Part shown: one piece after another, positions 34,888 to 39,808 of the stretch
Position numbering within the stretch: position 1 is the stretch's first letter
Layout of the letters: each line of letters starts with the position of its first letter
Assembly (NCBI GenBank): GCA_029261555.1
Contig: JAJDBB010000068.1
Location: 1-39,808 of the forward strand
Reading direction: 5' to 3'
Origin: Nitrospinaceae bacterium
GTDB taxonomy: Bacteria > Nitrospinota > Nitrospinia > Nitrospinales > JACRGP01
Length of the DNA stretch: 39,808 nucleotides
Position numbers and translations under genes: made by a program
The notes under the pieces: model-generated
The model's input: the letters and a program-made list of their open reading frames with translations, nothing else
What the model was told of the DNA's origin: nothing
The model's database searches: none

Positions 34888-34901
34888 GCGCGGGAGACTC
34901 C

Positions 34902-35162
34902 CTAGGATGGTTTCTTTCTCCCTGCGAACCAGACGATTATAGCCGCCAACACTACGACTCCATTTAAGATAATCGTTCCCGTTTTGGCGGTTTGAATATC
35001 AAACAATAATTTCAAAATAGCCAAGGGGAGGATCGTCAGCGCCACCGGCGGCCAGATCCACCAATTGATATCCCCCTTACCCTTGAACACGGTCATTACA
35101 ACGCCAATAGCGCCATAGGCTCCCCAAAAAATACAGATCGCCCAAAAAATGTATTCGTCCAT
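34902..35162 (-). CDS. Small membrane protein, three helices
   Basis: 86 residues with three hydrophobic helices: YIFWAICIFWGAYGAIGVVM, WWIWPPVALTILPLAILKLL and IILNGVVVLAAIIVWFAG, then a basic tail GRKKPS, predicting a cytoplasmic C-terminus. No family is recognised. It converges with the DUF1566-type gene and ends 14 bases from its stop. A weak AGAGA sequence precedes the ATG. Short hydrophobic frames can be spurious, but the clean helix-loop pattern and normal codon use favour a real gene. Confidence 0.7.
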   Translation of the reverse strand: MDEYIFWAICIFWGAYGAIGVVMTVFKGKGDINWWIWPPVALTILPLAILKLLFDIQTAKTGTIILNGVVVLAAIIVWFAGRKKPS

Positions 35163-35182
35163 ATTTTTATAATCTCTTTATT

Positions 35183-35241
35183 CTGCCTGGCCTGGTCAGC
35201 ACGACCGACGTCTTACGTCGCCGGAATCCGGAATCAGGCAG
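35183..35241. repeat. Nested inverted repeat (possible REP/MITE-like element)
   Basis: Outer arms CTGCCTG (35183-35189) and CAGGCAG (35235-35241) enclose GACGT (35207-35211) with ACGTC (35215-35219) and a CCGG-AAT-CCGG stem. It lies in the gap between two divergent genes (34902 minus, 35400 plus). There is no T run, so it is not a classic terminator. Confidence 0.5.
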
Positions 35242-35399
35242 GCATTCAGTTGGATATTTCATATATCATTGTGGACGCGCCCGTTTTGTTGCGATCTCGA
35301 CGCGCTTAATGTACCAATATTAAAATCTTTGGTTAAGTAAAAATAATTTGGACGCAATTGAAACCGGCGGCCCCAATCTCTGCCTGCGCTACCGATCTA

Positions 35400-36173
35400 A
35401 TGAACGCTAATCTAACATTTATAGAACCCAAATTGATTCGTATTCCAGCGGGCGAGTTCAATATGGGGCAAGCGCCTGGCCATGAATCTTACCCGCTCAG
35501 ACGGATCCATTTGTCGGAGTTTATGATCGGCAAATACCAGGTCACCAATGCCGAGTTCAAATGTTTTGTGGAAGACGCCCAATTTCAAACCAGCGCGGAG
35601 AAGGCGGGACATTCACTGGACCATCATTACGGAGGCCAATTATCTGAAGCCTGTTGGAATGCCCCCGGCGGACGCGGGACCCATCTTGACGGAATGGACC
35701 GTCATCCCGTCGTGCATGTCTCCTGGACGGACGCGACCGCCTACGCCGATTGGCTAAAACTCAAAACAGGTCGCGCCTATCGCCTGCCCACCGAGGCCGA
35801 ATGGGAAAAGGCGGCGCGCGGTCCTCAAGGATTTAATTTCGGGCAGGGCAATTCGCAGGACCCGGCCAGCGCAAATATCGCGGACAGTGGAAACAACGAG
35901 CGACCGGTGGCGGTGGGCCTTTATCCCGCCAACGAATACGGCCTGCATGATACAGACGGCAATGTGCTCGAATGGATTCATGATTGGTTCGACCGCGATT
36001 ATTATCATACGACGCCGCTTCAGAATCCCATTGGACCAGTGGAGGGAATCAAGCGCGTCGTCAAGGGGGATTCCTGCCGCGGAGGCTCCTTCCAGCATTA
36101 CCACAGAATAGGCCGCCAGCCGCATCGCGGAGCCAGTTTTCTGGGCTTCAGGTTGGCATGCTCGCCTGAATAA
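35400..36173 (+). CDS. FGE/SUMF1-fold protein lacking the catalytic cysteines
   Basis: 257 residues from the ATG at 35400; an in-frame TTG at 35358 would add 14 residues and neither has a good ribosome-binding site. The formylglycine-generating-enzyme fold is clear from LIRIPAGEFNMGQAPGHESY, IGKYQVTNAEFKCFVEDAQF, HPVVHVSWTDATAYADWLKL, YRLPTEAEWEKAARGPQGF and YGLHDTDGNVLEWIHDWFDR. The C-terminal RGGSFQHYHRIGRQPHRGAS then FLGFRLA lacks the paired cysteines that true FGE uses to oxidise sulfatases, so it is not expected to be an active FGE. Related roles include EgtB-like, structural or binding functions. No signal peptide is seen, and no sulfatase gene is nearby. Confidence 0.9.
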   Translation: MNANLTFIEPKLIRIPAGEFNMGQAPGHESYPLRRIHLSEFMIGKYQVTNAEFKCFVEDAQFQTSAEKAGHSLDHHYGGQLSEACWNAPGGRGTHLDGMDRHPVVHVSWTDATAYADWLKLKTGRAYRLPTEAEWEKAARGPQGFNFGQGNSQDPASANIADSGNNERPVAVGLYPANEYGLHDTDGNVLEWIHDWFDRDYYHTTPLQNPIGPVEGIKRVVKGDSCRGGSFQHYHRIGRQPHRGASFLGFRLACSPE

Positions 36174-36204
36174 CTGGTATTGTCTCGTTGGTTTAATAGA
36201 GGAT

Positions 36205-36263
36205 GGGGGCTTTAAAAGAAGAAGACGGACTAGCCTCCTTTATAAATTGATTGGCAAATTTAT
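36205..36263. terminator. Convergent-gene hairpins (possible bidirectional terminator)
   Basis: GGGGGCT (36205-36211) pairs with AGCCTCC (36232-36238), one G-T wobble, followed by TTTATAAATT. A second stem ATAAATT (36242-36248) with AATTTAT (36257-36263) abuts the ParB-type stop codon at 36267. Position between converging genes fits termination in both directions, but the T run is short. Confidence 0.45.
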
Positions 36264-36266
36264 TGG

Positions 36267-37292
36267 CTACTCCGGATCGCGGAACAGTTTGACAAGGTCG
36301 GCCATGGCGGCGGATTCCGAGGCGCGGCGCAGGCGCTCGGCCTGTTCAACAAGATCCTTTTGGTCGGTGAATTTCAATTCGATCTTGATCTCGCGATTCT
36401 CAAAACTTTCGGACGTCTTGATTCGCGTGTTCCTGTGCAGGGCCAACTGGTCCTGAATCGTCGCGAGCCGTTTTTGCAAACCGGCCAGAGTGGGGTAGCG
36501 CAGGGCGTGAAAATAATCATAAACGCGCTGATACTTTTCGCCCGTCGAAAGATCGGCCTCGGCCAAAATAGTTTGAACCTCCTCGCGCTCAATCAAATCC
36601 CTGGGCGCATAGTTCTCGCGCCGCGCAATTTCGTCAATGCGCTCCAATAAATCGTAAAGTTTGTTGGCTCCCGGCTGAACCGTTACCGCCAGCCCTTCCA
36701 TCGCCGCCCGACTGGCGTCGTCCCATTGCAACAGCGTTAAAAATTTGCGGATCGGCGCGCCGCCGACGTGCAGAAATTTTTGGAGTCCGAGAGACAGGGT
36801 TTGAATCCGGATAAAATCCTCGCACAACTTTTTACTGCTTTGCAGATCGATCCATGGCATATACTGAACGAGAATTTGATTGTCTGGCGCGCCCGAGGAT
36901 TGAAGTTTGTACAGGATCAAGCCTTTCTCCACGTCGCTGTATTGACGGTGAGCGCGGTTTTCGGCCAGGTTGAGGGCGATCTTTTCCGCCGAGGATAACG
37001 CGGGCGTTATCAAGGCGGGAACTTGCTCCAGTCCCAGCTCGCGGGCCAGCGCCAGCCGGCGATGGCCGGAGGTAATTTGATACCCTTTATTATCCGACTC
37101 GGTCAGCAATAGAGGACTGACAACGCCCAGCGCTTGTATGGATTCCCGCAGGGCTTGAGGAATCGGTCCCAGTGAAAAATCCGTCGCGCGATTCTCCGCG
37201 TCCACCTGCGCGGTGGGAACGCGCGTCGGCGGCGGCAGGTTTTTCAAAAAGTCTTGCGGAATGATTGAGCCGGGTCGGGTCGGGTTCATCAT
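36267..37292 (-). CDS. Orphan ParB-domain protein
   Basis: 341 residues. The ParB N-terminal nuclease-like/CTP-binding domain spans about 40-125: IPQALRESIQALGVVSPLLL, YQITSGHRRLALARELGLEQ and VPALITPALSSAEKIALNLAENR. The usual Spo0J motif G-E-R-R is G-H-R-R at 76-79. There is no ParA gene beside it, and the remainder (130-341) is helical, with a coiled-coil-like end, and unlike Spo0J, so a role in chromosome partition is doubtful. Transcription regulators and nucleases also carry this domain. Two ATGs (37292 and 37289) are adjacent. It is divergent from an FGE-fold lipoprotein gene whose start lies 11 bases away. Confidence 0.88.
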   Translation of the reverse strand: MMNPTRPGSIIPQDFLKNLPPPTRVPTAQVDAENRATDFSLGPIPQALRESIQALGVVSPLLLTESDNKGYQITSGHRRLALARELGLEQVPALITPALSSAEKIALNLAENRAHRQYSDVEKGLILYKLQSSGAPDNQILVQYMPWIDLQSSKKLCEDFIRIQTLSLGLQKFLHVGGAPIRKFLTLLQWDDASRAAMEGLAVTVQPGANKLYDLLERIDEIARRENYAPRDLIEREEVQTILAEADLSTGEKYQRVYDYFHALRYPTLAGLQKRLATIQDQLALHRNTRIKTSESFENREIKIELKFTDQKDLVEQAERLRRASESAAMADLVKLFRDPE

Positions 37293-37303
37293 GTGGATAT
37301 ATT

Positions 37304-38128
37304 ATGGAACGCTCGGGATTGCCAGTTTTTTTTCTGATTTTATTTTTAGCGGCCGGTTGTTCCGAGCCGCCTCCCGGCATGGTGCGGGTGACGGGTGGTT
37401 CGGTTTTGCTCGGCTCCGACCAGACAGACGCGGATAACCGGGCGCAAAAGCTGGGACTCGTCAAACCCTGGTACGCGGACGAATCGCCGACGCGCGCGGC
37501 GCGGATCGAGGATTTTTATCTGGACCGCTACGAAACCGCCAATCGCGAATATTATATTTTCTGCCAGGCGACAAACCGGCCTCCGCCGCCGCATTGGAAG
37601 GCCCAGAAATATCCGGAAGGCGCGGGCGACCTGCCCGTAACGTTCGTCAGTTTTTACGACGCCGCCGCTTACGCCGAGTGGGCGGGGAAACGCTTGCCCT
37701 CGGAGGCGGAGTGGGAACACGCCGCGCGCGGCCCGGACCGTTTCGTCTATCCCTGGGGCAACGAGTTTGAAGCGCAGGCAGCCAACCTCAGCCGATACAA
37801 AAATAGACGAAAGAAAAAGGGACTCAAACCGGTCGGCCATTTCCCCCAGGGCGTCAGCTTCTACGGAGCGTACGACATGATCGGCAACGCCTGGGAATGG
37901 GTTTGGGATTATTACGGGCCGTATCCCAACAGCAAATTCAAAAGCCCGGAGTACGACAAAAAAAAAGTGGTGGTGCGCGGCATGTCCTATTTAGGAGTGG
38001 GCCACTTTCCGAAAAAAGATTACGAAGACGTCGTGGCCATGAAATCCCGCGCCGCCTATCGTGAAGGGTTAAACCCCATGGCCAAAAAAAGCGACGTGGG
38101 GTTTCGTTGCGCGAAGGATATTTCCTGA
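37304..38128 (+). CDS. FGE/SUMF1-fold lipoprotein, catalytic cysteines absent
   Basis: 274 residues from the ATG at 37304, which gives a proper lipoprotein signal: MERSGLPVFFLILFLAAGC, with lipobox LAAGC. An earlier in-frame start at 37265 would overlap the divergent ParB-type gene and bury the signal. The FGE fold reads PGMVRVTGGSVLLGSD, LDRYETANREYYIFCQATN, VTFVSFYDAAAYAEWAGKRL, PSEAEWEHAARGPDRFVYPW and YDMIGNAWEWVWDYYG. At the end, VVRGMSYLGVGHFPKKDYED then DVGFRCAKD has no cysteine pair at the active site. It is probably a periplasm-facing lipoprotein with a binding or structural role. It starts 11 bases from the divergent ParB-type start, so each promoter must lie in the other gene. Confidence 0.92.
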   Translation: MERSGLPVFFLILFLAAGCSEPPPGMVRVTGGSVLLGSDQTDADNRAQKLGLVKPWYADESPTRAARIEDFYLDRYETANREYYIFCQATNRPPPPHWKAQKYPEGAGDLPVTFVSFYDAAAYAEWAGKRLPSEAEWEHAARGPDRFVYPWGNEFEAQAANLSRYKNRRKKKGLKPVGHFPQGVSFYGAYDMIGNAWEWVWDYYGPYPNSKFKSPEYDKKKVVVRGMSYLGVGHFPKKDYEDVVAMKSRAAYREGLNPMAKKSDVGFRCAKDIS

Positions 38129-38158
38129 TTTTCAATCGGACAACAAAGGAAACCAACC

Positions 38159-38449
38159 ATGCCAGAGTTTCGAGTTGAGAGAACCAGCTTACGCGGCTCT
38201 CTGGAAAAACCATGCGACGAAGCGGTTTTGAAGGAAACACGGGAGACGACCGGCGAAGACTCTCTCAAGCCCCGTGAGGTTTGGGTGATCAACATGGATT
38301 TACTGGATGAAATGATCACCTTCCGGGACAAGTATGGCGAACTGATCCTCGACCATGATCCTACATTCCCTCAAATCCCAGACTCCATAGAAATATACGA
38401 CGACTGGCGGGAAACAAAACGCGAATCCGGGTCACCTGCTCCCCATTAA
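38159..38449 (+). CDS. Uncharacterised 96-residue protein
   Basis: 96 residues, with AAAGGA (38145-38150) 8 bases before the ATG. Soluble and strongly acidic overall, with VWVINMDLLDEMITFRDKYG as the main hydrophobic-amphipathic segment near residues 42-61, and PDSIEIYDDWRETK near the end. I recognise no family. It is co-oriented with the FGE-fold lipoprotein 30 bases upstream and probably shares its transcript. Good ribosome-binding site and spacing support a real gene. Confidence 0.72.
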   Translation: MPEFRVERTSLRGSLEKPCDEAVLKETRETTGEDSLKPREVWVINMDLLDEMITFRDKYGELILDHDPTFPQIPDSIEIYDDWRETKRESGSPAPH

Positions 38450-38456
38450 CTGATCC

Positions 38457-38547
38457 AGGCGCTGTGTTAGGATTTGGATCAAAAACTCGAAAATTAACGA
38501 TCAAACCTTGGAAAATTTCGTCGCGTATAGTTAACGTGACAGCGCCT
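38457..38547. repeat. 9-base inverted repeat in the spacer before selO
   Basis: AGGCGCTGT (38457-38465) and ACAGCGCCT (38539-38547) are perfect inverted copies 73 bases apart. The enclosed DNA is AT-rich and holds no gene. It could be the ends of a tiny MITE-like element, a regulatory site for selO or a remnant boundary. No target-site duplication is visible at its outer edges. Confidence 0.5.
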
Positions 38548-38589
38548 TAGGTACATACATTTTAAATTTAGTATTTAATTGTAGGCAAA

Positions 38590-39808
38590 ATGGAGAGAAT
38601 AACGGTGGTAAAGCCAACTGATACGATGGACGCGGTCGACCCTAAGCGCCCGCACTTCAACTTCGATAACAGCTTCGCCCGCGCCTTTGAAGGCTTTTTC
38701 GCGCCCTGCCAGGCAGCCCCTGCGGTCGCCCCGAAACTGTTGCAACTCAACAATGCGCTGGCCGAAGAGCTTGGCCTTGATCCGGTCGCTCTCGATTCAG
38801 AAGCAGGCTTGGCGATTTTCTCCGGCAATGTAGCGCCTGAAGGAGCAGAACCCCTGGCCCAGGCTTATGCCGGGCACCAGTTTGGCGGGTTCGCCCCGCA
38901 ACTGGGGGATGGACGAGCGCTTCTCCTTGGCGAGGTGATTGATACCCGACAACGACGCCGCGATATCCAGTTGAAAGGATCGGGCCCCACCCCGTTCTCT
39001 CGCGGCGGAGACGGCAAGGCGCCTCTTGGTCCTGTGTTGCGCGAATACCTGATCGGGGAAAGCATGCATGCGCTCGGCGTCCCGACGACACGAGCCCTGG
39101 CGGCGGTTACCACCGGGGAGGAAGTTTATCGGGAAAGACCGCTGCCCGGCGCTGTTCTTACCCGTATTGCGGCTAGCCACATCCGCGTCGGTACCTTCCA
39201 GTTCTTCGCAGCGAACGGCGGCGCCGACAAAGTTCGTGAACTCGCCGATTATGCCATTGCGCGTCACTATCCCGAAACGGCTGACGCCGAAAACCCTTAT
39301 CTGGCATTCTTCGCGGCCGTCACCGACGCCCAGGCGGCCCTGGTGGCGGGCTGGATGAATATTGGTTTCATCCACGGAGTGATGAACACCGACAATATGA
39401 CGATTTCCGGCGAGACTATCGATTATGGACCCTGCGCCTTTATGGACGCCTATGCGCCGGGCACGGTGTTCAGCTCCATCGACGCCCATGGCCGCTATGC
39501 CTATGCTAACCAGCCGGAGATCCTGTCCTGGAACCTTACCCGATTAGCAGAAACGCTGATCCCGCTTGTCGATCCGGACAAAGACCGGGCCATCGAATTG
39601 CTGACCGACACGATCCAGAACATTCAGCCCCTCTATGAGACTCACTGGCTGGCCGGAATGCGGTCCAAGATCGGTTTGTCGACGGAAGATTCTCAAGATC
39701 TGGATCTGATCAACGATCTGCTATGGGTGATGAAAGACGGGCATGGGGATTTCACTCTCGTCTTCCGCCGTCTCTCCCAAGCCGTGCGCGGTGATAACGA
39801 CGCGGTAC
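38590..39808 (+). CDS. selO: Protein adenylyltransferase SelO (YdiU/UPF0061), cut by right edge
   Basis: An open frame of 406 codons from the ATG at 38590 to the window edge; the family is usually about 480-490 residues, so the C-terminus is missing. SelO is a kinase-fold enzyme that transfers AMP from ATP to protein Ser, Thr or Tyr and supports redox homeostasis. Signatures: [57 protein letters not shown] (K129 region), [20 protein letters not shown], and the catalytic-region [10 protein letters not shown] (D258) then [10 protein letters not shown] (D268). A second ATG is at codon 13. Sequence flavour looks proteobacterial, and the gene is separated from its neighbours by an inverted repeat, so horizontal acquisition is possible. 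No close partner genes are visible. Confidence 0.96.
   Translation, partial: MERITVVKPTDTMDAVDPKRPHFNFDNSFARAFEGFFAPCQAAPAVAPKLLQLNNALAEELGLDPVALDSEAGLAIFSGNVAPEGAEPLAQAYAGHQFGGFAPQLGDGRALLLGEVIDTRQRRRDIQLKGSGPTPFSRGGDGKAPLGPVLREYLIGESMHALGVPTTRALAAVTTGEEVYRERPLPGAVLTRIAASHIRVGTFQFFAANGGADKVRELADYAIARHYPETADAENPYLAFFAAVTDAQAALVAGWMNIGFIHGVMNTDNMTISGETIDYGPCAFMDAYAPGTVFSSIDAHGRYAYANQPEILSWNLTRLAETLIPLVDPDKDRAIELLTDTIQNIQPLYETHWLAGMRSKIGLSTEDSQDLDLINDLLWVMKDGHGDFTLVFRRLSQAVRGDNDAV

Noticed and set aside
36267..37292. Plasmid or chromosome partition locus
   Set aside because: There is no ParA gene, no parS-like cluster seen, and the C-terminal part is unlike Spo0J/ParB.
33175..38128. Diversity-generating retroelement, because DUF1566 and FGE folds are common variable targets
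   Set aside because: No reverse transcriptase, Avd gene or template/variable repeat pair is visible in the window.
35400..38128. Active formylglycine-generating enzymes for sulfatase maturation
   Set aside because: Both FGE-fold proteins lack the active-site cysteine pair and no sulfatase gene is present.

Overview
The window reads as chromosomal DNA of a Gram-negative, probably marine or salt-adapted bacterium. Evidence: a Wza-type outer-membrane polysaccharide export lipoprotein, two sodium-coupled transporters (SSS and NSS families), an NhaR-like LysR regulator, a sigma-54 activator and an RsbU/RsbV/RsbW-type partner-switch set. A deep-branching lineage such as Nitrospinota or a deltaproteobacterium-like group would fit, but that is a guess; no rRNA or other phylogenetic marker is present. 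I see no phage, transposase, integrase, CRISPR array, tRNA or rRNA.

Layout. (1) 1-3.2 kb: start of an NhaR-like regulator cut by the left edge, an AT-rich spacer with a possible gene remnant, and a monomeric NADP-isocitrate dehydrogenase with a clear terminator. (2) 3.3-15.3 kb, minus strand: a ten-gene exopolysaccharide operon: polymerase/ligase, Wza-like exporter, Wzc-like chain-length protein with a degenerate kinase domain, acyltransferase, Wzx flippase, second acetyltransferase, secreted jelly-roll-type protein, two glycosyltransferases and a sigma-54-dependent response regulator. Several junctions are 4-base stop/start overlaps. A good sigma-54-type -24/-12 element lies upstream of the first gene, so the last gene may activate its own operon. 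(3) 15.7-19.5 kb: divergent signalling cluster, HATPase anti-sigma factor and STAS antagonist on minus, receiver-PP2C phosphatase and hybrid histidine kinase on plus; no sigma factor gene accompanies them. (4) 19.8-33 kb: mostly housekeeping: a small unknown gene, YjbQ-family protein, lipid kinase, glutamate dehydrogenase, SSS symporter with small membrane partner, PurM, NSS transporter, UvrC, a secreted protein, a DegT-type aminotransferase and a TPR protein. (5) 33-38.5 kb: a less ordinary stretch with a DUF1566-type protein of novel C-terminal architecture, a small membrane protein, two FGE/SUMF1-fold proteins that lack the catalytic cysteines, an orphan ParB-domain protein and a small unknown gene, interspersed with inverted repeats. 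(6) 38.6 kb to the right edge: SelO (protein AMPylase), truncated by the window and set off by a perfect 9-base inverted repeat.

How they work together. Region 2 would make, flip, polymerise and export a surface polysaccharide, although the initiating phosphoglycosyltransferase and sugar-nucleotide genes must lie elsewhere. Region 3 is a phosphorylation-controlled switch that could gate it or a general stress regulon. Many long antisense reading frames over real genes are codon-bias shadows and were left out.
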